Assembly: GCF_009829075.1 (NCBI RefSeq)
Contig: NZ_WUQZ01000001.1
Coordinates: 244,007 to 308,006, forward strand
DNA length: 64,000 nucleotides
Direction of reading: 5' to 3'
From: Sphingobacterium composti
Lineage (GTDB): Bacteria > Bacteroidota > Bacteroidia > Sphingobacteriales > Sphingobacteriaceae
Shown here: positions 50,195 through 60,582 of the stretch, piece by piece
Numbering within the stretch: the first letter of the stretch is position 1
Layout of the letters: every line of letters starts with the position of its first letter
Translations under genes and position numbers: made by a program
Notes under the pieces: model-generated
Told to the model about the DNA's origin: nothing
Database searches by the model: none
What the model saw: the letters and a program-made list of their open reading frames with translations, nothing else

Positions 50195-52381
50195 ATGAGT
50201 TATAACGAAAAGAAAGTAACAATTGATCTGGGCAATGGTTTAGCTCCGATCGAATTGTCTACAGGTAAATTGGCTAAACAAGCTGATGGTTCTGTAGTGT
50301 TAAAACAAGGTGATACGATGTTGTTGGCAACAGTAGTATCTTCTAAAGAAGCTAAAGCAGGTGTGGATTTCTTACCATTATCTGTAGATTACCAAGAAAA
50401 ATATGCGGCAACAGGTCGTATCCCAGGAGGTTTTTTACGTCGTGAGGCAAGATTATCAGACTACGAAGTGTTGATTTCTCGTTTGGTAGATAGAGCTTTA
50501 CGTCCATTATTCCCTGAAACATATCACGCAGATACGCAGGTAATGATTTCTTTAATCTCTGCGGATAAAGATATCATGCCAGATGCATTAGCTGGATTAG
50601 CAGCTTCTGCAGCACTAGCTGTATCAGATATTCCTTTCAACGGTCCTATTTCTGAAGTTCGCGTAGCGAAAATCGATGGTCAGTTGGTTATCAACCCACG
50701 TTTATCTGAATTAGAAAAAGCGACATTAGAATTTATCGTTGCTGGTTCTGCGCAAGATATCGTGATGGTAGAAGGTGAAGCAAACGAAATTTCGGAAGCT
50801 GAAATGGTAGAAGCAATTGCTTTTGCGCACGAGGCTATCAAAAAACAAGTTGCGGCACAATTAGAATTATCAAAATTGGTAGGTTCTGAAACTAAACGTG
50901 AGTTTAACCACGAGCCTTCAAATGAAGAATTGAGAGCGCAAATTTTCAGTGCAACGTACGATAGAGTTTACGAGATTGCAAAATCTAGATCTGCTAAACA
51001 TGAACGTTCTGAAAAATTTGCTGCTATAGCACTAGAAGTAATGGAATCATTAGGCGAAGATGCTGATGATGATACTAAATTCTTAGCGAAGAAATATTTC
51101 CACGATGTACAGTACGATGCGGTTCGTAATCTTGTATTAGATGAGGGAATTCGTTTGGACGGTCGTGATGTGCGTACTGTTCGTCCTATCTGGTCTGAAG
51201 TGGATTATTTGCCTGCGGCTCACGGTTCGGCGGTATTTACACGTGGTGAGACTCAATCATTGACTTCAGTTACTTTAGGTGCTAAAGACGATGAGCAAAT
51301 GATTGATGGTGCTTTCATCAATGGATACAACAAATTCATTTTGCACTACAACTTCCCAGGTTTCTCTACTGGTGAAGTAAGACCAAATAGAGGTGCTGGT
51401 CGTCGTGAGATTGGTCACGGTAACTTAGCTATGCGTTCATTGAAAAAAGTGTTACCTGCTGATTCAGAAAATCCTTACACAATTCGTGTTGTTTCGGATA
51501 TCTTAGAATCTAACGGTTCTTCGTCTATGGCAACAGTTTGTGCGGGTACATTGGCTTTATTGGACGCGGGTGTGAAATTGAAAGCTCCTGTATCAGGTAT
51601 TGCAATGGGCTTAATCACTGATGAAAAATCAGGTAAATATGCTATCCTTTCAGACATCTTAGGTGATGAAGACCACTTAGGTGATATGGACTTTAAAGTA
51701 ACAGGTACTGAAAATGGTATCGTTGCTTGTCAAATGGACTTAAAAATTAATGGTTTAAAATGGGAGGTATTAACACAAGCATTAGACCAAGCAAAAGAAG
51801 CTCGTCTTCACATCTTGGGTGAGATGAAGAAAACTATTTCTGAGCCTCGCGAAGATTACAAACCACACGCTCCACGAATCATTCAATTGACTATCGATAA
51901 AGAATTTATCGGAGCTGTTATCGGACCAGGTGGTAAAATTATCCAAGAAATGCAACGAGAAACAGGCGCTACTATCGCAATCGAAGAAGTTGATGGTAAA
52001 GGTATCGTTCAAATCTTTGCAGATAATAAAGATGCTATTGATGCGGCTACTACACGTATCAAAAATATCATTGCTAAACCAGAAATTGGTGAAACATACG
52101 AAGGTAAAGTGAAATCTATCATGGCTTTCGGTGCTTTCGTAGAGATTATGCCGGGTAAAGATGGTTTATTACATATCTCTGAAATTGATTGGAAACGTCT
52201 TGAATCAATGGACGGAATCTACAAAGAAGGTGATATCGTAACTGTGAAATTGTTGGATATCGACAAACAAGGTAAAATGAAACTTTCTCGTAAAGCTTTA
52301 CTACCACGTCCTCCACGTGAAGACAAACCAAAAAGAGAAGAAAAGCCGGCAGCACCAGCTACTGATGCTCCACAAGCTTAA
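50195..52381 (+). CDS. pnp: Polyribonucleotide nucleotidyltransferase (PNPase)
   Basis: 3'-to-5' phosphorolytic exoribonuclease, core of RNA turnover. 728 residues, full length. Two RNase PH-like domains flank a helical domain: [20 protein letters not shown] in the first and [20 protein letters not shown] in the second, with catalytic Asp residues in [21 protein letters not shown] domain ([19 protein letters not shown], about 570-620) and an S1 domain ([20 protein letters not shown], about 635-700) follow. A Lys/Glu/Pro-rich tail closes it. It ends at a strong terminator. Confidence 0.98.
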   Translation: MSYNEKKVTIDLGNGLAPIELSTGKLAKQADGSVVLKQGDTMLLATVVSSKEAKAGVDFLPLSVDYQEKYAATGRIPGGFLRREARLSDYEVLISRLVDRALRPLFPETYHADTQVMISLISADKDIMPDALAGLAASAALAVSDIPFNGPISEVRVAKIDGQLVINPRLSELEKATLEFIVAGSAQDIVMVEGEANEISEAEMVEAIAFAHEAIKKQVAAQLELSKLVGSETKREFNHEPSNEELRAQIFSATYDRVYEIAKSRSAKHERSEKFAAIALEVMESLGEDADDDTKFLAKKYFHDVQYDAVRNLVLDEGIRLDGRDVRTVRPIWSEVDYLPAAHGSAVFTRGETQSLTSVTLGAKDDEQMIDGAFINGYNKFILHYNFPGFSTGEVRPNRGAGRREIGHGNLAMRSLKKVLPADSENPYTIRVVSDILESNGSSSMATVCAGTLALLDAGVKLKAPVSGIAMGLITDEKSGKYAILSDILGDEDHLGDMDFKVTGTENGIVACQMDLKINGLKWEVLTQALDQAKEARLHILGEMKKTISEPREDYKPHAPRIIQLTIDKEFIGAVIGPGGKIIQEMQRETGATIAIEEVDGKGIVQIFADNKDAIDAATTRIKNIIAKPEIGETYEGKVKSIMAFGAFVEIMPGKDGLLHISEIDWKRLESMDGIYKEGDIVTVKLLDIDKQGKMKLSRKALLPRPPREDKPKREEKPAAPATDAPQA

Positions 52382-52407
52382 TTCTTTTAGTGAAAAAACA
52401 TTACATG

Positions 52408-52438
52408 GCCCGACTAGAATTTCTAGTCGGGCTTTTTT
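52408..52438 (+). terminator. Terminator after pnp
   Basis: GCCCGACTAGAA pairs with TTCTAGTCGGGC (52408-52432) and is followed by TTTTTT; a very strong stem. Confidence 0.93.
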
Positions 52439-52585
52439 AAAGCTAAACTATTAAATAATTATTCCCTCATTCACTTTACTGGTACACTAACCATACCGCT
52501 CCATTGACTCATTGCAAATTATAATTGTTTTTGAATAATTGTAAATTGATCATTGTTTATATATTAAAAATAAACTGATAAAATT

Positions 52586-53440
52586 ATGAAAATGTTGTAT
52601 TTAATTGTTCTAATGAGTATATGTATATATTCATGTAAGAAGGGGGACACAGGTTCTCAAGGACCAGCTGGTCCTCAGGGAGCTCAAGGTGTCCAAGGTG
52701 TTAAAGGAGAGAACGGCACTATGATTTATAGTGGGAATGATATGCCTACTGCTTCACTTGGGGTAAATGGTGATTTCTACTTCCGCTTGTCAAATAGTAC
52801 CTTTTACGGGCCGAAAACAGCAGCTGGTTGGGGAACAGCTATTTCATTGCGTGGTTCAGCTGGTTCTGCAGGATCAAAAATACTTAGTGGCACAGATTTG
52901 CCTGCCGTAAATTTAGGAGGTGTTGGTGATTTTTATTTCAAATCTGATCAATCATTACTTTTTGGTCCTAAAACAGCTTCGGGCTGGGGAACAGGTGTAA
53001 ATCTTCGTGGCGCAACAGGGGCAACTGGTACGGCTAATGTAATATATAGTGGCTGGCAAGCAGCGGTTCGAGTTAAAGATTCTATTATGGATGGTACAAA
53101 TATGCGTATTGCGCACCTATACGCACCGAGAATTACAAGCACTGTTCAAAGTTCTGCAGCAGTTTTAGTTTATTTAGATTATGGAGGTGGCACGTTTCCT
53201 TTACCATTTACTTCAAGGTCGGGAGGCCGAATGTCTACGATTAATTTTAAATTAAAAACTAATGAAATTGTCATATATCGATTTGTCTATGACGGTGGTG
53301 CTCTTCTGGCTTTAGGATCTCAGATTAGATATCGATATGTTATAATTCCTGGGGGAGTAGTGGCAACATTAAAAAATAAAAATATCAATTTACAAGATCC
53401 GTTTGCGGTAAATAAAGCATTGAAAGAATTAAATTTTTAG
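52586..53440 (+). CDS. Collagen-like lipoprotein A (tandem paralog)
   Basis: 284 residues. Lipoprotein signal with Cys17 (LMSICIYSCKKGDTG), then a short collagen Gly-X-Y run (GPAGPQGAQGVQGVKGENG). Two copies of a repeated block follow, each ending in FYGPKTAAGWGTAISLRG or FGPKTASGWGTGVNLRG; together they suggest short beta repeats between Gly-X-Y linkers. The C-terminal domain (residues about 155-284) is beta-rich with RYRYVIIPGGVVATLKNKNI. Surface-exposed and of unknown role, perhaps adhesion or fibre formation. The neighbour at 53629 is a close paralog. Confidence 0.8.
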   Translation: MKMLYLIVLMSICIYSCKKGDTGSQGPAGPQGAQGVQGVKGENGTMIYSGNDMPTASLGVNGDFYFRLSNSTFYGPKTAAGWGTAISLRGSAGSAGSKILSGTDLPAVNLGGVGDFYFKSDQSLLFGPKTASGWGTGVNLRGATGATGTANVIYSGWQAAVRVKDSIMDGTNMRIAHLYAPRITSTVQSSAAVLVYLDYGGGTFPLPFTSRSGGRMSTINFKLKTNEIVIYRFVYDGGALLALGSQIRYRYVIIPGGVVATLKNKNINLQDPFAVNKALKELNF

Positions 53441-53628
53441 TTTTCATCAACAATTATAAAATTAAAAGGTTAAAATTAGCTGGAGGTATTTTGTGGTTGC
53501 CGTTTTGTAATCAAATTATACAAATTCCTAAGGTGATAATTAAATGTTAGGGTATAATTATCAGGTGATTAATTATTCGCGTGTTTACCTTCGGCATACA
53601 TCTATTAATAAAATATATAACTTGAATT

Positions 53629-54510
53629 ATGATAAAAAAAATGTTTTTATTAATGTTTGTATGTATAGGGGTCTATGCATGCAAAAAGGGAGATACGGGC
53701 CCACAAGGTCCTCCAGGACCAGCAGGCTCACAGGGGATACCGGGGGTCAAGGGTGATAATGGATCGATGATTTATAGTGGAAATGATGTTCCGTCAGGGA
53801 CTTTAGGAGTAGCTGGTGATTTCTATTTTAGATTATCAAACAGTACTTTTTATGGCCCAAAAACGGCCGCTGGTTGGGGTTCTCCAGTTTCTTTGAGAGG
53901 TGCTACAGGATCAACTGGAGCTGCTGGGACTAAAATTTTGAGCGGTACAACTTTACCAGGCTTGGATGTTGGTGCTGTAGGTGATTTTTATCTCAAAACG
54001 GATCAATCATTATTGTTTGGTCCTAAAACGGCAGGTGGTTGGGGGTCTGGAGTTAGTCTTAGAGGGGCAACGGGAGCTACTGGTACGGCCAATGTAATAT
54101 ACAGTGGATGGATGAGTTTTCTGCAATCGCAAAGAGATACCATCATTGATGGTACAAATTTAAAAGTCAATCATATCCCTGCACCACGATTAACACAATC
54201 CATAATTGATGGGGGACTTATTATTGTATACTGGCGTTTTCAAACTACTGTATTTCAGTTGCCTTATACATCTGATGCTGGCGCAGGTAGTGGCCCATCA
54301 AAAGCAAGTACAATCAGTTTTCTCCCAAAACCAGGTAGAATTTTCATTACTAGATATACACATGATGATTCTGCCTCCATTGGATTCGGTGCGGTTCAAT
54401 TCCGCTATGTAATTATACCTGGAAGTATATTTGCAACATTAAAGAATAAGAATATAGATGTAAATGATCCTTTTGTGGTAGATAAAGCATTGCAGGAGAG
54501 AAATCCGTAA
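53629..54510 (+). CDS. Collagen-like lipoprotein B (tandem paralog)
   Basis: 293 residues with the same plan as the preceding gene: lipoprotein signal (VCIGVYACKKGDTG), Gly-X-Y run (GPPGPAGSQGIPGVKGDNG), two repeat blocks (FYGPKTAAGWGSPVSLRG; FGPKTAGGWGSGVSLRG) and the C-terminal RYVIIPGSIFATLKNKNIDV. The repeat blocks are nearly identical to those of the neighbour while the C-terminal domains differ markedly, a sign of selection for variety at the exposed end. Own upstream region of 188 bp and own terminator, so not simply one transcript. Confidence 0.8.
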   Translation: MIKKMFLLMFVCIGVYACKKGDTGPQGPPGPAGSQGIPGVKGDNGSMIYSGNDVPSGTLGVAGDFYFRLSNSTFYGPKTAAGWGSPVSLRGATGSTGAAGTKILSGTTLPGLDVGAVGDFYLKTDQSLLFGPKTAGGWGSGVSLRGATGATGTANVIYSGWMSFLQSQRDTIIDGTNLKVNHIPAPRLTQSIIDGGLIIVYWRFQTTVFQLPYTSDAGAGSGPSKASTISFLPKPGRIFITRYTHDDSASIGFGAVQFRYVIIPGSIFATLKNKNIDVNDPFVVDKALQERNP

Positions 54511-54533
54511 TTAGTTAATGTGCATGAAAATAA

Positions 54534-54566
54534 ATTCCCGACTTGTATAAAGTTGGGATTTTTTGT
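54534..54566 (+). terminator. Terminator after collagen-like lipoprotein B
   Basis: TCCCGACTT pairs with AAGTTGGGA (one G-U pair) around GTATA, then TTTTTTG. It falls between the stop at 54510 and the ATG at 54598. Confidence 0.75.
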
Positions 54567-54597
54567 GGAAATAAGTAAGGTTTTGCGTCTTAGTAAT

Positions 54598-55536
54598 ATG
54601 AAGGGGATTTATTTAGCGTTTTTTATTTTTATTACTTCATTTCTTTATGGGCAGAATTTAGATAATAAATATCCAATTCTAGCGGATGAATTGAATAATG
54701 CTTTAAGAAATGAATTAGTTAGAGGGGATAGGCTTCGGTTTTCTTTTAGTATTGATTCACTAGGAAATATTAAGGTTTTTAATTTTGAAGATTTAAATAA
54801 GAAAAATGAATTGCTCGATATTATTCGTTCTACAAATGAAAATCTGTCTGTAGGTTTTTACAAAGCAAATGTTTATTGGGATTTATATTCTAGCCAGGTT
54901 TATTCTGTAATTTCAGAGGTAGAGGGGGAACAAGGGTTCCCTAATTATGATTTGTATTATGCTGAACCAGCTGGTGGAAGAATAAATTATATAAAATCAT
55001 TCAAATCAGATTTAGAGAGGGAATTAGGAAGATTGGATAGTATTGATAGCTATAAATGGTTAGTTAATGATTGGACTCAAGGGATTGACGTTTTAATTGA
55101 TAGTAAAGGTAATGCTTCTTATTTGTCAAAAAATCCATTAATAGAATTATTAGACAGTACGAAAATGATAAAGTGGAATCCAGCATTGTATTATGGCAGG
55201 CCAAGGAAAAGTATAATGAGTTTTAGACCATCCTACTATGATTTTAAGAATATTGCAAGGAGTGATATACAATGGAAGTATGAAGTCTTCTATTTAGACA
55301 GGCAGTTTAAAGATGATATCGTTAGGTTTGAAGAAGAGCCTAAGGAGATGCCACAAGGTAAGCTTGTTATATCGTTAATTCTTAATCCTTTGACGGATAA
55401 ATTTGAAAATCCATTTATTCATAGAGGTGATATAAAGGAAGGTAAAGAATTAATTGCTTGGATAGGGGATTATGACTTTAGTAATCTTCGTTTCTACTGG
55501 TACCCAGAAGCTAAAAGAATCTATTTTTATACGTAA
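54598..55536 (+). CDS. Secreted protein of unknown function
   Basis: 312 residues from the ATG at 54598, which starts a signal peptide (GIYLAFFIFITSFLYGQN). The frame stays open to a GTG at 54520, but that start lies upstream of the terminator at 54534-54566 and would place 26 residues before the signal. The mature part is acidic and aromatic-rich (YKWLVNDWTQGIDVLIDSKG; WIGDYDFSNLRFYWYPEAKR). No recognised family. It ends convergently 13 bp from the DUF779 gene. Confidence 0.65.
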   Translation: MKGIYLAFFIFITSFLYGQNLDNKYPILADELNNALRNELVRGDRLRFSFSIDSLGNIKVFNFEDLNKKNELLDIIRSTNENLSVGFYKANVYWDLYSSQVYSVISEVEGEQGFPNYDLYYAEPAGGRINYIKSFKSDLERELGRLDSIDSYKWLVNDWTQGIDVLIDSKGNASYLSKNPLIELLDSTKMIKWNPALYYGRPRKSIMSFRPSYYDFKNIARSDIQWKYEVFYLDRQFKDDIVRFEEEPKEMPQGKLVISLILNPLTDKFENPFIHRGDIKEGKELIAWIGDYDFSNLRFYWYPEAKRIYFYT

Positions 55537-55549
55537 AACGAATAAATAT

Positions 55550-55924
55550 TTACTCACTCCTAATAACAGGTTCTAAATCTTTCAATTCTTCTTCGGTAAA
55601 TAATCTATAGTGGATTTTAAAAGTTTTGCCAAGTGGTGTTTCTAAAGAAAATCCACCAGGACCAAATCCATCCAAAACATCCAATGTAAAGTGCGAATAT
55701 TTCCAGTATTCGAATAGATCTCTGTCTATCCAAAATTCGTAACCTTCGGCTAAGCCAATCATAGCGTCATTCATGCGAGGGAAATAGCCGCCTTTTTGAA
55801 AACATTGGGGTTGTGAACCTTCACAACATCCGCCAGCTTGATAAAACATCAGGTCGCCGTGCTGCGCTGCTAATTGTTGAATAATTTTTTTGGCTTCTTC
55901 TGTTACATCTAGTCTCTTCATCAT
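55550..55924 (-). CDS. DUF779 domain protein
   Basis: About 124 residues from the ATG at 55924 (or 55921); the frame reaches 55966, but the extra 14 residues do not match the family. Conserved DUF779 motifs: DLMFYQAGGCCEGSQPQC with its Cys cluster, then FWIDRDLFEYWKYSHFTLDV and GPGGFSLETPLG. The Cys cluster suggests metal binding or a redox role. DUF779 proteins are regularly encoded beside acetaldehyde-type aldehyde dehydrogenases, as here (62 bp downstream of one), but their function is unknown to me. Confidence 0.88.
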   Translation of the reverse strand: MMKRLDVTEEAKKIIQQLAAQHGDLMFYQAGGCCEGSQPQCFQKGGYFPRMNDAMIGLAEGYEFWIDRDLFEYWKYSHFTLDVLDGFGPGGFSLETPLGKTFKIHYRLFTEEELKDLEPVIRSE

Positions 55925-55986
55925 AATACTTTTTTGAAAAAATTGGGGTTTACTAAGAAACCCCAATATATGGTAGATAGTGTGAA

Positions 55987-57489
55987 TTAAAAAAATCCTA
56001 ACTTTTCTTTGTTATAAGAAATTAGCATATTTTTAGTTTGTCTGTAATGGTCTAACATCATCTTGTGATTTTCACGACCAATACCTGATTGTTTGTAACC
56101 CCCAAATGGTGCCCCGGCAGGATACGAGTGATATTGATTCACCCAAACACGTCCAGCTTGGATGGCACGTGGAACAGTGTACAATTGATGTGCGTCACGC
56201 GTCCAGACTCCTGCACCTAATCCGTAGATTGTATCATTTGCAATTTCGATTGCTTCTTTCTCATCTTTGAAGGTAGTAACTGCCAGTACTGGTCCAAAAA
56301 TTTCCTCTTGGAACACACGCATCTTATTGTGACCTTTTAATAGCGTAGGTTGGATGTAATACCCTTCTTCAAATCCTTCTCCTACGTTGTTTACGTCACC
56401 ACCCGTCAATACTTCTGCTCCTTCTTCTTTACCAAGTTTGATATAAGAAAGGATTTTATCTTTCTGGATTTTCGAAGCTTGTGCACCCATCATCACTGTT
56501 GGATCCAATGGGTCACCAACTTTAATCGCATTGACGCGCTCAATTACACGAGCAATAAACTTATCATATATGGATTCTTGGATTAATAATCGCGAAGGAC
56601 AAGTACATATTTCACCTTGATTTAAAGCAAACAATACCGCGCCTTCAATAGCTTTGTCCAAGAAAGCATCATCGTGGTCCATTACCGATTCGAAGAATAC
56701 GTTTGGTGATTTACCACCTAATTCTAGGGTTACTGGAATAATATTTTCAGTTGCATATTGCATGACCATGCGGCCAGTAGCTGTAGAACCCGTGAATGCG
56801 GCTTTCGCTACTTTTGGATTCGTTACTAATGCACGTCCTAATTCTGAACCAAATCCATTTACTACGTTGATAACACCTTCTGGAATTAAGTCACCAATGA
56901 TTTCCATCAATACCATGATAGATGTGGGGGTGCTTTCCGCTGGTTTTAATACTACTGTATTTCCTGCTGCCAAAGCTGGAGCTAATTTCCAAACAGCCAT
57001 TAACAATGGAAAGTTCCAAGGAATAATCTGTGCGATTACACCTATTGGCTCGTGTACAATTAATGAAACAGTATTAGCATCTAACTCACTTAATGAACCT
57101 TCTTCTGCACGAATGACACCTGCAAAATAGCGGAAGTGGTCTATTGCCAATGGGATGTCAGCATTTAAGGTTTCACGAACTGCCTTTCCATTGTCAATTG
57201 TTTCTACAGCAGCGATATATTCCAAATTTTGTTCTATACGGTCTGCTATTTTATTTAAAATAATGCTTCTTTCTGTCGCTGAAGTTTTGCTCCAAGTTTG
57301 AAATGCTTTTTCGGCAGCATTTACAGCCAATTCTAAATCTTCTTTTGTAGAATGCGCAGCTTGAGTAAACACTTTTCCATCCAATGGAGAGATATTGTCA
57401 AAATATTTTCCTTGCACAGGAGCTACAAATTTACCTCCGATGTAATTGTCATAACGCTCTTTAAACGTTGGTCTTTGAATCGTACTCAT
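55987..57489 (-). CDS. NAD-dependent aldehyde dehydrogenase (acetaldehyde dehydrogenase II-like)
   Basis: 500 residues, normal ALDH length. The NAD-binding stretch IIPWNFPLLMAVWKLAPALA leads to GNTVVLKPAE, the general base Glu lies in LELGGKSPN, and the nucleophile Cys in NQGEICTCPSR. C-terminal EEIFGPVLAV and PFGGYKQSGIGREN are typical. Class resembles ExaC/AcoD-type enzymes that oxidise acetaldehyde and other short aldehydes. DUF779 follows; an AraC regulator is divergent and probably controls both. Confidence 0.94.
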   Translation of the reverse strand: MSTIQRPTFKERYDNYIGGKFVAPVQGKYFDNISPLDGKVFTQAAHSTKEDLELAVNAAEKAFQTWSKTSATERSIILNKIADRIEQNLEYIAAVETIDNGKAVRETLNADIPLAIDHFRYFAGVIRAEEGSLSELDANTVSLIVHEPIGVIAQIIPWNFPLLMAVWKLAPALAAGNTVVLKPAESTPTSIMVLMEIIGDLIPEGVINVVNGFGSELGRALVTNPKVAKAAFTGSTATGRMVMQYATENIIPVTLELGGKSPNVFFESVMDHDDAFLDKAIEGAVLFALNQGEICTCPSRLLIQESIYDKFIARVIERVNAIKVGDPLDPTVMMGAQASKIQKDKILSYIKLGKEEGAEVLTGGDVNNVGEGFEEGYYIQPTLLKGHNKMRVFQEEIFGPVLAVTTFKDEKEAIEIANDTIYGLGAGVWTRDAHQLYTVPRAIQAGRVWVNQYHSYPAGAPFGGYKQSGIGRENHKMMLDHYRQTKNMLISYNKEKLGFF

Positions 57490-57523
57490 ATGTTTATTAT
57501 TTAATTACGTTTATGTGTTTATT

Positions 57524-57531
57524 CAAATTTA
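57524..57531 (-). promoter_or_regulatory. -7 element (TAAATTTG) of the aldehyde dehydrogenase operon
   Basis: CAAATTTA on the plus strand reads TAAATTTG on the minus strand, 35 bp before the ATG at 57489. The divergent AraC promoter box lies 78 bp away, so one bound regulator could act on both. Confidence 0.5.
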
Positions 57532-57588
57532 CCTAACCTAAAAGCCAAGATTTAGCATTTAAGTGTCAAAGTGTAGGATTATAGTTTC

Positions 57589-57616
57589 TTGGTCTGTCAG
57601 CATTTTGTTATATTTG
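57589..57616 (+). promoter_or_regulatory. -33/-7 promoter of the AraC gene
   Basis: TTG at 57589-57591 and TATATTTG at 57609-57616 are spaced by 17 bases. Because transcription would begin near 57622, the TTG at 57618 cannot be the start codon, which supports the ATG at 57648. Confidence 0.55.
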
Positions 57617-57647
57617 ATTGCCAGCCAATTATAAAAGTTTGAAATGT

Positions 57648-58550
57648 ATGATGAACAAATCTTTTATAAATACGTTGCCTTTTACAAAGGAAAATGAAAT
57701 CACTACCCTTGTAGAAAACAAGCGCACATTTGCTGTAGATGAAATGGAGCTTCATGTATTCGAAACATATGAAGCCAGTTCTTTGGTTCCTTTACAATTC
57801 GGTGATATGGTTTTTATCAATATGTTGGAAGGCAAGAAGGTGATGCATATTGGTGAAATAGATGCATTCGACTATAAGCCCGGACAAATGTTGTTGCTTC
57901 CATCGTATACTAAAATGCATATCGATTTTCCTGATGCAACATTACATAAGCCCACACAATGTACAGCGCTTGTGGTTAGCAAACAAAAGATTGATTCTAT
58001 CTTGAATTACTTGAATGAATTTAATCCTAAGCATCAAATGATTGGTGAATGGAATTTTAATCCTGAAATATTTCATTTGTATAATACTCCCGAATTGACA
58101 GAGTTGTTGAATAAGTTCTTTTCCATTATGATGGGAAATAATTCATTGAAAAGTGTATATGCTGATTTAACTTTTAAAGAAGTGATCATTCGTCTTATGC
58201 AATCACAATCGCTATTAGCTTTAGAAATAGGAAGCTCCGCGAATGGTGCATTAATGCATTTAAAAGAATTTGTTCGTAGACATTTGACCGAGAAAATCTC
58301 TATTGAATCGTTGGAAAAAGTTGCAAACATGAGTAAATCAAGTTTGACACGACTCTTCAAGAAAGAATTAGGTATTAGCCCAATGGAATATGTTATTAGA
58401 GAACGTCTAAATAGAGCGAAAGAACTACTTAAAATGACAAAATCAGTTAAAGAATCCTGCTTTGGGTCAGGATTCAGTGATGTAAATTATTTTGTTCGTT
58501 TATTCAAAAATCGAGAAGGAGTGACACCTGGAGCGTATATCCTTAGCTGA
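57648..58550 (+). CDS. AraC family transcriptional regulator
   Basis: 300 residues from the ATG at 57648 (an ATG at 57651 is equally possible). The N-terminal about 150 residues form a cupin-like sensing domain (FINMLEGKKVMHIGEIDAFD, then YKPGQMLLLPSYTKMHID). The C-terminal double helix-turn-helix is classic: ISIESLEKVANMSKSSLTRL, FKKELGISPMEYVIRERLNR, then SCFGSGFSDVNYFVRLFKNR. The gene is divergent from the aldehyde dehydrogenase and likely activates it in response to an aldehyde or alcohol. It ends six bases from the convergent smpB. Confidence 0.93.
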   Translation: MMNKSFINTLPFTKENEITTLVENKRTFAVDEMELHVFETYEASSLVPLQFGDMVFINMLEGKKVMHIGEIDAFDYKPGQMLLLPSYTKMHIDFPDATLHKPTQCTALVVSKQKIDSILNYLNEFNPKHQMIGEWNFNPEIFHLYNTPELTELLNKFFSIMMGNNSLKSVYADLTFKEVIIRLMQSQSLLALEIGSSANGALMHLKEFVRRHLTEKISIESLEKVANMSKSSLTRLFKKELGISPMEYVIRERLNRAKELLKMTKSVKESCFGSGFSDVNYFVRLFKNREGVTPGAYILS

Positions 58551-58556
58551 TAGGAC

Positions 58557-59012
58557 TTAAAATTTCATTACGCGGTCAAGTTCGCGTTTTGAGTCTCTTT
58601 CTTTTAAAGTCTCACGCTTATCGTAGTCTTTCTTACCTTGTGCCAATGCGATTTCTATTTTAGCATAGCCACGCTCATTGATGAAGATGCGAAGAGGCAC
58701 TATAGTGAAACCTTTTTCTTCACCTTTTTCTTTCAGTTTTTTTAATTCTTTTTTAGTTAATAGAAGCTTTCTATCACGTTTTGCTTCGTGATTATAGAAT
58801 GATCCGAAGGAATATTCGGCAATATGCATATTGCGAATATAAAGACCGTCGTCAAAAAAAGAACAAAAGCTATCATTAATGTTTGCTTTTCCTTCACGAA
58901 TGGATTTTATTTCTGTACCTAATAATTGCAAACCAGCAACATATTTATCTAATAAATGATATTCGAAAGATGCACGCTTGTTTTTTATGTTGATTTGTGA
59001 AGATATAGCCAT
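58557..59012 (-). CDS. smpB: SsrA-binding protein SmpB
   Basis: 151 residues. It delivers tmRNA to stalled ribosomes for trans-translation. The OB-barrel motifs are typical: [40 protein letters not shown], and [20 protein letters not shown]. The basic C-terminal tail ([20 protein letters not shown]) that enters the mRNA channel is complete. The tmRNA gene itself is not seen in this window. Confidence 0.97.
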   Translation of the reverse strand: MAISSQINIKNKRASFEYHLLDKYVAGLQLLGTEIKSIREGKANINDSFCSFFDDGLYIRNMHIAEYSFGSFYNHEAKRDRKLLLTKKELKKLKEKGEEKGFTIVPLRIFINERGYAKIEIALAQGKKDYDKRETLKERDSKRELDRVMKF

Positions 59013-59033
59013 ATTTTGTTATTTCCTTAGCTG

Positions 59034-59041
59034 CAAATTTA
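59034..59041 (-). promoter_or_regulatory. -7 element (TAAATTTG) of smpB
   Basis: CAAATTTA on the plus strand; on the minus strand TAAATTTG followed by CA, 22 bp ahead of the smpB ATG. Confidence 0.5.
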
Positions 59042-59129
59042 ATAAAATATTATGTTGAATTTAATATTCTTAATACTTGTGAGTATATTAACAATAACTT
59101 AACTTTATGATATTTATAAGTTTATAATA

Positions 59130-59162
59130 TTGCGGATAATCAACCAAAGTTTTGTAAGTTTG
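59130..59162 (+). promoter_or_regulatory. Candidate promoter of the sphingolipid operon
   Basis: TTG at 59130-59132 and TAAGTTTG at 59155-59162, 22 bases apart. It lies in the 337-bp smpB/spt gap and would give an mRNA leader of about 180 nt before the ATG at 59350. I see no other gene or RNA in the gap. Confidence 0.45.
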
Positions 59163-59281
59163 CACGTTTTGGTAAAGTTGAGGATTGGAGAAAAATACGG
59201 TAATTGAGGGTGGTTTCCAATTGTGTTAGATTAAAGTCATAGTTTTAACGTAATTTAACATCTTCAGTATATAATCCGTAG

Positions 59282-60558
<1,277 letters not shown>

Positions 60559-60582
60559 GTATACTCTTAAAATATAAAGGAC

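Noticed and set aside
53544..53756. Plus-strand frame overlapping the start of collagen-like lipoprotein B
   Set aside because: The overlapping frame with a lipoprotein signal and Gly-X-Y run is clearly the real gene.
52586..54510. Phage tail-fibre origin of the collagen-like genes
   Set aside because: Gly-X-Y runs occur in tail fibres, but both proteins have lipoprotein signals and no phage genes are nearby.
54520..54597. GTG start adding 26 residues to the secreted protein
   Set aside because: It stands before a rho-independent terminator and would hide the signal peptide.
56654..57130. Plus-strand frame of 158 codons inside the aldehyde dehydrogenase gene
   Set aside because: Antisense shadow; the ALDH active-site motifs are read on the other strand.
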